Assembly (NCBI GenBank): GCA_037447655.1
Contig: JBBHKE010003343.1
Location: forward strand, 1 to 11,724
Length of the DNA: 11,724 nucleotides
Source: Zygnema cylindricum
Lineage: Eukaryota; Streptophyta; Zygnematophyceae; Zygnematales; Zygnemataceae
Reading direction: 5' to 3'
The notes under the pieces are model-generated. The model was not told the origin of the DNA, did not search any database, and saw nothing but the letters and a program-made list of their open reading frames with translations. Made by a program: the position numbers and the translations under genes. Positions 1-7,735 of this stretch are shown here, piece after piece; the first letter of the stretch is position 1, and the number at the start of each line of letters is the position of its first letter.

Positions 1-478
1 GCCTCACTTGAAGATTTCAGAACTTATGTAGAACCGAAGTATGAGCCTCTCGCAAAGCCATTACCTTGGGCGTTTTTCGATAATACTTTAGAATGGTGTA
101 TAATCGGGGGTCCCACGGATGGTGAAGTCGTAATAAGGCGGGAAGATTCACTCGAAATCCGCGGTCGTCGTGAACAATCCAGGTATGCCGTGGATCCGCC
201 AGATCGAATTGACGTATGTGGGCAAACGTCAAGCCACAGTCCTCACTTTCGATGAAGAGCCACGTCAGATGAGCGGGAACATCTAGGGGGATGTCGAGAA
301 TTTCTGGACGAGGATATTTCCTTGGGTTTAGGGGGCGAGGTTCACCGTACCTCCAATGTTCCGGCCATTTAGAAAAGGAATGAAATGCTCGGCCCAGGGC
401 ACAAAACTCTCCATTTCCTCCTCTCCCGTGGGAGGAGAAAAATACCAATCCGGATCCTCAACTCGGTACGGAGCTTGA
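1..478 (-). pseudogene. Downstream half of unrecognised coding stretch split by the copia insertion
   Basis: Two minus-strand frames are open here. The first continues the right-flank frame across the insertion point. It runs from 474 to a TAA at 328-330 and includes the motifs EDPDWYFSPP and FVPWAEHFIPF. The second runs from 448 to a TGA at 17-19 and includes YPRPEILDIPLDVP, FIESEDCGLTFAHI, ADPRHTWIVHDDRGF and LRLHHPWDPRLYTILKYYR. Both look protein-like, rich in Trp, Pro, His and charged residues, so I infer one frameshift at roughly 350-420. A good splice-donor match on the minus strand (AAG then GTAATGG, boundary 65/64) could end the exon before the TGA. I do not recognise a family, and no catalytic motif, membrane segment or signal peptide is visible. 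Its partner is the acidic stretch at 6944-7594. It may be a host gene or the gene of an older DNA transposon. Confidence 0.45.
474..478. repeat. Target-site duplication CTTGA, left copy
   Basis: CTTGA directly precedes the first base of the left LTR (TG at 479-480). It is repeated exactly at 6944-6948, directly after the last base of the right LTR. Five bases is the usual duplication size for Ty1/copia integrases, and the match fixes both outer ends of the element. Confidence 0.93.
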
Positions 479-934
479 TGCAATTGTGTGTCCTTCATTG
501 GACCACAGAATACAGCAAGCCTCTAGATAGTATTTAACTAACCCACTTCAATCCACAACCAATGCTGTCCAAGAATGCAAATTGATAGTTTGACTCCACC
601 CCTATGCAGCTTGGACTCTCGTGAGTAGTAGCAAAAAAAATCACTGAAAACGGCCAACCAACTGATAAGTTATGAGGCAATAAAAATGCCAATTTGTACA
701 AACTCTCAAAGAGAGAGGTAACTACCTACCTAAATTTTCTAAGTCCTGATTCTCTCTAATAACTTCTATTTACTGAAGTACGGACCAATCAGATTACTGT
801 ACCGTACCAAAAAGTACTGCTGCCGATTTACCATTTCTACGGCCTATGTAGGACAAGGACATTAAGCGGACGCGTGTCTGCTTTTCACTTGTGCGTTCAT
901 TCATCGGAATTCCTATGACCGAATGTCATCTCTC

Positions 935-1049
935 CACGTGGCTCTAGGTCATGCCACGTCACAAAACGCCAAAGCGACCACTCCAGGATTGCCGCGATGA
1001 TGTGCGCTGTTGGATTCGCAGCGAGATGCAATCTTAGCCGTTATAAATA
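935..1049 (+). promoter_or_regulatory. Promoter-like cluster in left LTR: G-box, CCACGTCA, TATA
   Basis: CACGTG at 935-940 and CCACGTCA at 954-961 are ACGT-core elements bound by plant bZIP and bHLH factors. TATAAATA at 1042-1049 lies about 80-100 bp further on, a normal plant promoter spacing. The layout reads on the plus strand, antisense to the element's genes. However, the TATA complement (TATTTATA) could also serve the element's own minus-strand transcript, so direction is undecided. The same cluster is kept in the right LTR. Confidence 0.4.
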
Positions 1050-1238
1050 CCTACGCGATATTTGTTTCGCTGTCAAAACAAAATGCTTGGTATTGGTTTT
1101 GAAAAAGGTGTCGTACTTCGTACTTTAATAAAGTTGTATCTATGGAAGCCGTATACAGTTTTAGTTAAATGAATTTGTTCCTCGCTATAGATTTATATAT
1201 ATATATCTATCACATACTATAGCATTTAGCATTGGTCT

Positions 1239-1328
1239 TAGTCTAATAGGATAAAGCTGATCGCTATCGGTCAACTTGACGAACCGTAGGTACCGGGATC
1301 AAATCCTGGGTCCGTCAGGTATATTTTT
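1239..1328 (+). other. tRNA-like module in left LTR (pol III box A, box B, T-run)
   Basis: A D-arm-like TAGTCTAATAGGATAAAGC at 1239-1257 resembles the box A region of tRNA-derived SINEs, with one inserted base. GATCAAATC at 1297-1305 fits the box B consensus GWTCRANNC. A T5 run at 1324-1328 would stop RNA polymerase III. The A-to-B gap of about 46 bp is normal. No full cloverleaf forms and there is no clear acceptor stem, so this is not a functional tRNA gene. It may be a captured tRNA or SINE fragment. It lies on the strand opposite to the element's genes. Confidence 0.4.
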
Positions 1329-1346
1329 AGTAACCTACTAAAAATA
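1322..1346. repeat. 11-bp perfect hairpin in left LTR
   Basis: TATTTTTAGTA, loop ACC, TACTAAAAATA forms a perfect 11-bp stem just after the tRNA-like module. The right-LTR copy at 6744-6768 carries one stem mismatch. It may be a transcript-end structure or chance in AT-rich DNA. Confidence 0.6.
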
Positions 1347-1520
1347 ACTGCCTCTTGAACTAAGGCAGCCATGGATCAACCACCCTCTCTATCCTTCAAT
1401 GACTACAACAAGTATGGGGGCTAGAGGTAGGAGGTTGAGGCAGGCTGCCCGTCTTTTTCTTTCTTTTATCCTAACAAATTTAAACCTAGAAAATACTCTA
1501 GAAATCTATTAAATTCAAAA

Positions 1521-1528
1521 CTCCCCTT
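1521..1528 (-). other. Polypurine tract of the copia element
   Basis: On the minus strand AAGGGGAG lies directly before the 3' LTR, where reverse transcription starts plus-strand DNA. The position confirms the inner edge of the left LTR at 1520. The tract is short but typical. Confidence 0.75.
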
Positions 1529-1533
1529 ATTTT

Positions 1534-2350
1534 CTAGTCTAATTTTAATTTTTCTTTCAACCCGCACTTTTCTTGACAATATTTTAATTTAGAAGAGGGT
1601 ACAGGTTTGGTCATCATGTTAGCCACTATTTCTTCATCAGGTCTATACACAAGATTTAAGATTTTATTCTCAACTTTTCCCTTATGATGCTTAATCTTAT
1701 GTCCATATGTTTTGCTTTAAATGGTGTTTTGGATTAGCCGCAATTGCGATTGCAGCTTGATTATCGCAAAAGATTTCATGTACTCCCTCCTTCATATATC
1801 CCTGTTCTTGCAACAATGACTTCACCCACATTAGTTCTTTTACAGCAGAACAAGACGCCATATACTCAGCCTCCATAGTAGACTTAGCAACCACCTTTTG
1901 TTGCTTACTGCTCCAACAGCAAGCACCTTCCCCCACAGACAAAACATATCCAAAAATGCATCTTCTCATAGGTGCATCCCCATCACTGGCATCACTCCAA
2001 GTGGTGATATCAGTGTGATCCCCTCCCAAATGCAACCATAATTTTGTGGTTCCAACCAGATATCTCATGACACTCTTGGCTACCTCCCAGTCTCTCTTTC
2101 TAGGATAATTATGACTCCTACTGAGAACTCCATCTAGTGCCGCTTTGTCCGGCCTGGTACAATTCATAAAATAGATCAAACTTCCTACGACCTGTCTATA
2201 AGGGATAGACTTCATAAACTCTCTCTCCTCTGGACTCATCTGAAGGTCTAAGATCATCACTCCTCCTTCTACACTCCCATCACTTACATTTTTCAAGTCC
2301 ATGGGAGTGGTACAATTGCTAGCATTTTCCATCTGGAATTTCTCAATCAT
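1534..2350 (-). pseudogene. Copia RNase H and polyprotein C-terminus, broken
   Basis: The open stretch 2350-1697 carries the end of the reverse transcriptase (VGSLIYFMNCTRPD) and the RNase H domain, which degrades the RNA strand during reverse transcription. Visible RNase H landmarks are the Asp in TWSDAS, the Glu-containing STMEAEYMA and the Asp in FCDNQAA. A TAA at 1697-1699 results from a frameshift just upstream in the conserved NPKHH region. In the other frames the usual tail remains readable: an MDIRLSIIRE-like segment near 1690, then PDEEIVANMMTKP near 1620, ending at a TAG at 1534-1536, five bases before the polypurine tract. At least two frameshifts therefore lie between about 1710 and 1650. 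Confidence 0.88.
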
Positions 2351-3245
2351 ATTACCTATTGCTTCTTTCTGAGTAAGTCTGATAATCTTTTTCCCCCTGT
2401 CTCTCTACATTTGGATCCCCAAAATATATTTTGCCTCCCCTAAATCCTTCATATCAAATCTGCCCATAAGATCTTTCTTCATCCTATTGATCTTCTCCAA
2501 AGACTTACTCAACAAAAGCAGATCATCCACATAAATTGCAATAAAAATGACACCATTCTCATCTTCAAACATATAGATAGATTGGTCAAACCTGATCCGG
2601 ATATATCCCAGATTGGTGAGAAACTCATCTAGTTTCTTATTCCACTGTCGAGGAGCTTGCTTCAGTCCATATAAGGATTTTATAAGCCTTCAGACTTTGC
2701 TCTCTTCTCCTTCTTCCACAAACCCCTCGGGCTGCCTTCTGAAAATTTCTTCCTTTAACTCACCATTAAGAAATGCTGTCTTAATGTCTCTCTGGTGGAG
2801 TTCCATGTCTTCTGCTGCTGCAAGACTAAGAAGAATGCTTACTGACGAGAACCGAACAACTGGAGCAAAGGTCTCCTCATAGTCAATCCCCTCCTTTTGA
2901 GTGAACCCATTTGCTACCAATCGAGCCTTTTATCTCTCAATGGTTTTATCTGGGTTCAGTTTTAGTTTAAATACCCATTTACACCCAATAGGTTTTCTGT
3001 CTGAGGGACAATCCGCTAGTTCCGAAGTATTTCCTTCGATGATAGAAGCCATCTAATCATTTATGGCTCTAATCCACCTTTCATTCTATGGACTATTCAC
3101 TGCCTCCGAGTAAGACTGAGGCTCATCTGCGTGAGATAGCTTAGTTACCTTATGAGCCGTTTGGTTTTCCTGTATCCTTTTGCTGCTCCTCCTTCCTCCC
3201 TCAAACTTTGAAGCAGGAATGGATGGAAGTCTTGGATTTCTTCTC
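2230..3245 (-). pseudogene. Copia reverse transcriptase (RVT_2-type), broken by stops
   Basis: One frame runs through the whole domain. Landmarks in order are GCKWVFKLKLNPD, GIDYEETFAPVVRF, LHQRDIKTAFLNGEL (first catalytic Asp), SLYGLKQAPRQWNKKLDEF and the catalytic YVDD at 2522-2533. All three catalytic aspartates remain. In-frame stops are TAG 3086-3088, TAG 3053-3055, TAA 2930-2932, TGA 2690-2692 and TAG 2405-2407. A frameshift near 3245 separates this frame from the integrase frame. The segment before the domain (about 3245-3000) is the low-conservation linker seen in copia polyproteins. Confidence 0.93.
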
Positions 3246-4509
3246 ACTGTCTCATCGTCTCCCCGTCCATGGAAGCCGATTCTTGTCCCGCTTCATCTAT
3301 CTCCTCGAAGTCCATACGAGTATGTGAGGTTTCCGGTGAGTCTCTTGTATCTTGGATCTCTCCTGAATCTGCAATCACGGTTTCACTCATGTCCCTTTCG
3401 GGAACGACCGAGTTCTCCTCATTGTCAGACTCAAATTTGATTCTTGTCTTCTTTGTATATTTGAAAGGTTCAAACGACTTCCTTTCATCCATGACAATTA
3501 CGTGTTTGACCAGGATTATATCTTTCTTTGCTAAGTCATAGACTTTATATCCCTTAACATCCTTATCATATCCCACAAAGTATCCAGGTTTTCCCTTAGC
3601 ATCTGGTTTCCAATTTTTCCTATCCGTGTCAAGACTGTAAACTTGGCTACCGAATACTTTAAGGTGTGAGATATCTGGTTTCCTTCCAACCCATCTCTCA
3701 TAAGGTGTCACTCCCTTTACAGTTGAGGTAAGGACTCTATTCTTAATGTAGTTGGCACAATTCATTGCTTCTGCCCAAAATTTCTTTCCTATTTTCTTGT
3801 CTGCCAACATACTTCATGGACTATCTCCTAGTGTTCGATTCAACCTCTCAACAACCCCATTTTGTTCCGGGTTATAAGGTACAGTTTTTTAATGCTGCAC
3901 TCCCTCATCTCTTAGATATTCCTCAAACTAGTTAGAGGTATATTCCCCCCCATTATCACTCCGTATCCTCTTAATGGGGGTTTCATGCAACTTCTCACTC
4001 CAAGCTTTATATTCTTTGAAGTAAGTTGATGATTCAGACTTAGTTTTCAGAAAGTAAACTCTAGAGTATCTAGACCAGTCATCGGTTATTGTCATCATTA
4101 ACCTCTTTCCTCTAACTGAAGTTACTTTTGCTGGTCCCCAAATATCTATGCGGACCAATTCTAACACTTTCTCACCTCTATATGTGGCGGCTTTAGGAAA
4201 TGGAAGTTTGTGAGCCTTACCTTGAGCACAACCACTACAATCATCCATCATTTCATTATCCCCAAACTGAATGCCATCTACTACCCCAAGCTTTTTCATT
4301 TCCCTTAACCTATCAAAATGCAAATGCCCCAACCGCTTATGCCAAATCATCAACTTAGGAACACCAACATAATATGCATTCTTCTTTTCATTACTCCGGT
4401 TAAGCCTAAACATTCTTTGGCTACCCTTATTTGCAGTGAAGTAAACTTCATCCCCATATTTAGCTGTAAAGACTCCCTTTTCTAGTGAAGGTATCATACT
4501 CCTTGTCAC
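3245..4509 (-). pseudogene. Copia integrase, broken by stops
   Basis: The stretch 4509-3928 has the HHCC zinc-binding region (WHKRLGH at residues 56-62, CSGC at 91-94) followed by the catalytic core. The catalytic triad is visible: Asp in RIDIWGP (4144-4146), Asp in RSDNGGE (3955-3957) and Glu in NGVVERLNRT (3847-3849), with exactly 35 codons between the last two. The same frame continues through TAG 3928-3930, TAA 3889-3891 and TGA 3814-3816 to the copia C-terminal part (ANYIKNRVL, YERWVGRKPDISHLKVFG, GKPGYFVGYDKDVKGYKVYD). It ends at a TGA near 3244. At least the TAA and TGA look like C-to-T changes. Confidence 0.93.
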
Positions 4510-4790
4510 CTAGCACAGACGTAGAGACATTATTTTTACTTAGCTGATGGATATAGAGTACATCTGAGAATGTAAGTATAGAAATCTTACCCTCCACTAA
4601 GACTTTCACATCTACAGATCCCACTAGATCTGTAGTAACCACTCTCCATCCCCATACTCTATTTCTAAATTAGGGATCTTTCTTACCTTAGTGAAGAGTT
4701 CTTTATCAGAACACATATGCATGGATGCACTTGAGTTGATATTCCATCCTTCTCTTGGAGTTTTCGAATCGCTCCAAAGACACACTTTTG
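4460..4790 (-). pseudogene. Copia protease, active site destroyed and frameshifted
   Basis: The segment expected to read W-x-x-DSGAS-x-HM reads WNINSSASMHMCSDKELFTK at about 4750-4690. The catalytic Asp is Asn and the following Gly is Ser, each a single G-to-A change on the coding strand. The frame stops soon after at a TAG. The downstream part (TDLVGSVDVKVLVEGK, TFSDVLYI) is in another frame at 4642-4460, and the next join to the integrase frame needs a further shift near 4475. Frameshifts therefore lie near 4765, 4645 and 4475. Copia proteases cut the polyprotein, so this alone would block maturation. Confidence 0.8.
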
Positions 4791-5192
4791 TTTCCGAGGG
4801 ATCTCCTTCTCCTTTAGACTCTCGTCAAGAAGAAGCTCCCCATCCTCCTTAGAGGACTCATCCTCGGTTTCTCTAATCACTTTTGTAGCCACAAGTGCCT
4901 TTTTTTTCCCTCCGAAAAAACCCCCTCCACAGTTCGCTTGGAGCCTCTGTTTCGAGAGCTTGACACAATCTGCGATGAAGTGTCCAGGTTTTTTGCAAAA
5001 GTGACAAACACCCTTTGGGGGCCTTGGTCCCCCTGAAAGATCCTTTTCCCCTTTGTAAGGTTTCTTCGGGTCCTTCCCCCATCGGTCCCCTCTTGTTGTT
5101 AGAGCTTGAATGCTCTTCCCTCCTCTCCTAATTGCCATTGTGTTTTCCTGCACAAGTATCATCCTGACCACTGTGTTGCATTTCCATAACAC
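4683..5192 (-). pseudogene. Copia nucleocapsid part of gag with CCHC zinc knuckle
   Basis: The knuckle CHFCKKPGHFIADC fits CX2CX4HX4C, with C63, C66, H71 and C76 of this open stretch (4965-5006). This is the nucleic-acid-binding part of gag. A Lys/Arg-rich stretch precedes it and a Glu/Lys-rich linker toward the protease follows. The first 35 or so residues overlap the gag capsid frame in a different phase, so the true coding path probably switches frame near 5085. Confidence 0.9.
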
Positions 5193-5808
5193 ATTTCCAT
5201 GAAGTATCAGGCATTTGCTCTACTCGATTCACTATGTTCTCGTACTCATCTGATAACTTCATGATAAGAGTGTTAACTTTCATTTTCATTGTACCTGTCC
5301 ACCCGGCACTTTCCATCTCCATATACAAACAAAAAAGATCATTACAATAATCTAACATCTTTCCTCCTTTGTAAGTGTAACTCACTAGCTTTTGCTCAGC
5401 CAACTGGAGCTCTTGAATAGTTCCAGCTCCATAAATCTCCACCAAACTCACCCATAACTCCTCAGCCTTGTAAATGTGAAGATGAGGAGTGGCCAAAGCT
5501 TGAATGAGGTGCCTGAGAATAAAGTTCTTGGCTGCCATGTTTACATCCTCCCTCATTTGAGTATCGTTCTCCGCGGTCTTCACAGTCGCCGTTCTTGGTA
5601 CTGTGGCCATAGGTGTGAGGGGTGTCTCCTTCCCTTTCCCCTTTTCGTAAACAGTGTTGTCCTCATCATCTGCCTCCTCCGTTGAGGCAGCCGTTGCTAT
5701 AGGAAACCTTACTCCTCCAAATCTTGGTGGAGTTCACGAAGGTGGACGTTTCACTTGTCCACTAACAATACCCTTGTATCGTTTTTCGCACAAAGCTCCC
5801 ATCATCAT
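5082..5808 (-). pseudogene. Copia gag capsid region, broken
   Basis: Three consecutive ATG codons (5808, 5805 and 5802) lie about 50 bp past the primer-binding site and are the likely polyprotein start. The frame has a TGA at codon 25 (5734-5736), probably a CGA-to-TGA change, and a TAG at 5128-5130. The middle (5610-5131) has the UBN2/copia gag pattern: an AKNFILRHLIQALATPHL-type segment, IYGAGTIQELQLAEQKLVSY, then DYCNDLFCLYMEME, LIMKLSDEYENIVNRV. Gag assembles the cytoplasmic particle. The frame passes to the zinc-knuckle frame near 5085. Confidence 0.85.
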
Positions 5809-5857
5809 GGCTTCCCAATAGATGAACCCAGATCCATTGAAGGTGGGCACACTAGAG

Positions 5858-5872
5858 GGTGGGCCCATAACC
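5858..5872 (-). other. Primer-binding site for an initiator tRNA-Met fragment
   Basis: The plus strand reads GGTGGGCCCATAACC right up to the inner edge of the 5' LTR. From memory this equals 15 bases of the plant initiator tRNA-Met anticodon arm, with the anticodon CAU in the middle. The element strand is therefore complementary to an internal part of the tRNA, not to its CCA end. The priming 3' end would lie at about tRNA position 40. Drosophila copia uses a cleaved half of the same tRNA in this way. The common plant copia site TGGTATCAGAGC is absent here. Confidence 0.85.
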
Positions 5873-6328
5873 TGCAATTATGTGTCCTCCATTGGACCAC
5901 AAAATACAAGAAGCCTCTATATAGTATTTTACTAACCCACTTCAAACCACAACCAATGCTGTCCATGAAGGCAAATTGACAGTTTGACTCCACCCATATG
6001 CACCCTGGACTCCCCTAGTCCGTAGTAAAAAGAATCACTGAAAACGGCCAACGAGCCGATAAGTTATAAGGCAATAAGAATGCCAATTTGTACAAACTCT
6101 CAAAGAGAGAGGTAGCTACCTACCTAAATTTTCTAAGTCCTGATTCTCTCTAATAACTTCTATCTACTGAAGTACGCACCAATCAGATTACTGTACCGTA
6201 CCAAAAAGTACTGTTGTTGATGTACCATTTGTACGACCTGTGTACGATAAGGACATTAAGCGGACGCGTGTCAGCTTTCCACTCGTCCGTTCATTCCTCG
6301 GAATTCCTATGACCAAATGTCATCTCTC

Positions 6329-6443
6329 CACGTGGCTCCAGGTCATGCCACGTCACAAAACGCCAAAGCGACCACTCCGATATTTTGGCGATGATGTGCG
6401 CCGTTGGATTCGCAGCGAGACGGAATCTTAGCCGTTATAAATA
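6329..6443 (+). promoter_or_regulatory. Promoter-like cluster in right LTR: G-box, CCACGTCA, TATA
   Basis: This is the same trio as in the left LTR, at the same spacing. If it fires on the plus strand it would transcribe out of the element, antisense through the split host coding stretch beginning at 6944. If it fires on the minus strand it is the element's own promoter, with about 500 bp of U3 upstream. Confidence 0.4.
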
Positions 6444-6582
6444 CTTGCGCGATATTTCTTTCGCTGTCAAAACAAAATGCGTGGTATTGGTTTTGAAAAA
6501 GGTGTCGTACTTCGTACTTTAATGAAGCTGTATCTATGGAAGCCGTATACAGTTTTAGTTAAATGAATTTGTTCCTCCTTAT

Positions 6583-6584
<2 letters not shown>

Positions 6585-6628
<44 letters not shown>
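6585..6628. repeat. (AT)22 microsatellite in right LTR
   Basis: Twenty-two perfect AT units. The matching site in the left LTR (1194-1206) has about 13 bases of TA repeat. The difference arose after insertion, since the two LTRs start identical. Confidence 0.95.
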
Positions 6629-6630
<2 letters not shown>

Positions 6631-6660
6631 ATCACATACTATAGCATTTAGCATTGGTCC

Positions 6661-6751
6661 TAGTTTAATAGGATAAAGTTGACCGCTATCGGTCAACTTG
6701 ACGAACCGAAGGTACAAGGATGAAACCTTGGGTCTGTCAGGTATATTTTTT
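6661..6751 (+). other. tRNA-like module in right LTR
   Basis: This is the right-hand copy of the module at 1239-1328. Box A-like TAGTTTAATAGG is at 6661-6672. The box B position reads GATGAAACC (6719-6727), one base off the key C of the consensus. A T6 run is at 6746-6751. Between them, 6676-6699 forms a perfect 10-bp hairpin (AAGTTGACCG, loop CTAT, CGGTCAACTT) that has two changed stem positions in the left copy. Confidence 0.35.
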
Positions 6752-6943
6752 GTAACCTACTAAAAATAACTGCCTCTTGAACTAAGGCATCCATGGATCA
6801 ATCACCCTCTCTATCCTTCAGTGACTACAACAAGTATGGGGTCTAGAGAGAGGAGGTGGAGGCAGGCTGCCCCTCTTTTTCTTTTCTTTTATCCTAACAA
6901 ATTTAAACCTAGAAAATACTCTGGAAATCGGTTAGTTTCAACA

Positions 6944-6948
6944 CTTGA
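6944..6948. repeat. Target-site duplication CTTGA, right copy
   Basis: It is identical to 474-478 and directly abuts the terminal CA of the right LTR. Confidence 0.93.
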
Positions 6949-7280
6949 GGACCCGGATTACCTAGTATAATGCCTCTCTCCCTATTCGATGATGGAGGAA
7001 CCACGAACAGGTCGTCATCATCCGCGTATTCATCCTCTCGTTGTCGTCTCTCGCTATCCGAACTTTGCTCGTCCTCGGTGGCGGGCTCATCCACATCCTT
7101 CTATACCCAAATATCCATAGGATGTTCTACCTCGGGGGCATGCTTCTCATCCGGGGGTTCCTCCCTATCCACAATGCTCTCGTCGCTACAAGAAGTTGAG
7201 GGGACGTAATCCTCGTCACTCCAATGACTAACTTTCTCTTTTCCTAACTTTATTTCCCTCCTCCTCTCTAACTTATTCCG

Positions 7281-7548
7281 TGCCTCACTTCCCTCCCCCT
7301 CCTCAACCGTCGCCTCCCTTCTTTCCTCACCTAATGCCGCCTCCCCCCCGTCCTCCCCATTCAATGTATTCTCTTCCCTCCCCACCTCACCTTCTTCCAC
7401 CTCCTCTATCTCATCAAAAACCGTATTTTTCTTTTTTAGCCTCCTCCTCCCCCTCTCTACTCCTCTCCCTGCCTCACTTCCCCCCCCCCTCCTCAACCGT
7501 CGCCTCTTTTCCCCTTCCTTCCTCACCTACTACCTCCTCCCCCCCCCC
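7281..7548. repeat. Internal direct duplication in the acidic coding stretch
   Basis: About 65-78 bp at 7281-7349 recurs at 7470-7548, sharing TGCCTCACTTCC, the segment CCTCAACCGTCGCCTC and CCTCACCTA. Weaker similarity extends 30-45 bp to the left of each copy. In protein terms it repeats an EATVEEG-x-GSEA block. It is spaced about 188 bp and separated by unique sequence. Confidence 0.7.
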
Positions 7549-7735
7549 TCCCCTATTTACGTGGTTGCCTAAATTGCTTGTTGCTAGCCTCCATGGCGAA
7601 GCTTCAGAGACGCGTGTAAAAAAGAACTGAAAAAGACGCAGCTAAGAAAAAAAGAAAGGAGAAACTAAACAATGATTTCATAAAACCCTACTTTAATACT
7701 GTAAAAAAATATGATTTCGTGCGAGTGGTACTTAC

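Larger units (their letters stand above)
479..1520 (-). repeat. 3' LTR of the copia element (left copy, 1,042 bp)
   Basis: It aligns almost without gaps with 5873-6943 apart from a short AT microsatellite. On the plus strand it starts TGCAATT and ends TTCAAAA, so the expected terminal CA has mutated to AA at 1519-1520 while the right copy keeps CA. Over 1 kb is long for copia LTRs, though some plant lineages reach this size. It contains, on the plus strand, CACGTG (935-940), CCACGTCA (954-961), TATAAATA (1042-1049), AATAAA (1127-1132), a tRNA-like module (about 1239-1328) and an 11-bp hairpin (1322-1346). Confidence 0.95.
479..6943 (-). mobile_element. Complete but inactivated Ty1/copia LTR retrotransposon
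   Basis: The 6,465-bp element has two same-orientation LTRs, an internal region at 1521-5872, a 5-bp target duplication, and a polyprotein on the minus strand. The domain order is gag with zinc knuckle, protease, integrase, reverse transcriptase, RNase H. Integrase ahead of reverse transcriptase defines Ty1/copia rather than Ty3. The protein-coding span (5808 to about 1534) is near 1,425 codons, normal for a full-length copia polyprotein. At least nine in-frame stops, several frameshifts and a lost protease aspartate rule out autonomous activity. The LTRs differ at roughly 9% of aligned positions by hand count, so the insertion is old. Having one complete element with matching flanks argues against rearrangement since insertion. 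Confidence 0.95.
5873..6943 (-). repeat. 5' LTR of the copia element (right copy, 1,071 bp)
   Basis: It begins TGCAATT and ends CAACA on the plus strand, so both terminal dinucleotides (TG, CA) are intact. It matches 479-1520 with about 90 mismatches in roughly 1,025 aligned positions by hand. The 29-bp length difference lies in the AT microsatellite (44 bp here, about 13 there). The plus-strand words CACGTG (6329-6334), CCACGTCA (6348-6355) and TATAAATA (6436-6443) are conserved. The AATAAA of the left copy is changed to AATGAA here. Confidence 0.95.
6944..7594 (-). pseudogene. Upstream half of unrecognised acidic protein gene, split by the copia insertion
   Basis: A minus-strand frame begins at an ATG (7594, MEASNKQFRQPRK) but meets a TAG at 7553-7555. 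After the G10 run at 7480-7489 the coding-like frame is shifted by one. From 7526 it is open to a TAG at 7101, and from there to the insertion point. The product would be very rich in Glu, Gly and Arg (7250-7526), then Asp/Ser-rich (SHWSDEDYVPSTSCSDES, YADDDDLFVVPP), then GIILGNPGPQ at the insertion site. The acidic, disordered look suggests a nuclear protein, but this is only inference. Homopolymer runs C10 at 7480-7489 and 7539-7548 are likely slippage sites. The plus-strand proline-rich frame here is only its complement. Family unknown; a transposon-encoded protein is possible. Confidence 0.45.

Noticed and set aside
1239-1328. Functional tRNA gene
   Set aside because: No acceptor stem pairing or convincing anticodon arm. 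Only box A/B-like parts are present, with a changed box B in the second copy.
2613-3541. Plus-strand open frames inside the element
   Set aside because: They lie opposite clear reverse transcriptase and integrase coding sequence and are shadows.
5805-5872. Conventional TGGTATCAGAGC primer site
   Set aside because: Not present between the LTR edge and the gag start on the element strand.
5755-5993. Open frames across the LTR/gag junction on both strands
   Set aside because: They cross the LTR boundary and primer site and contain no family motif.
7280-7630. Plus-strand proline-rich open frame
   Set aside because: It is the complement of a GA-rich acidic frame on the minus strand. Low-complexity CT-rich DNA gives long open frames by chance.
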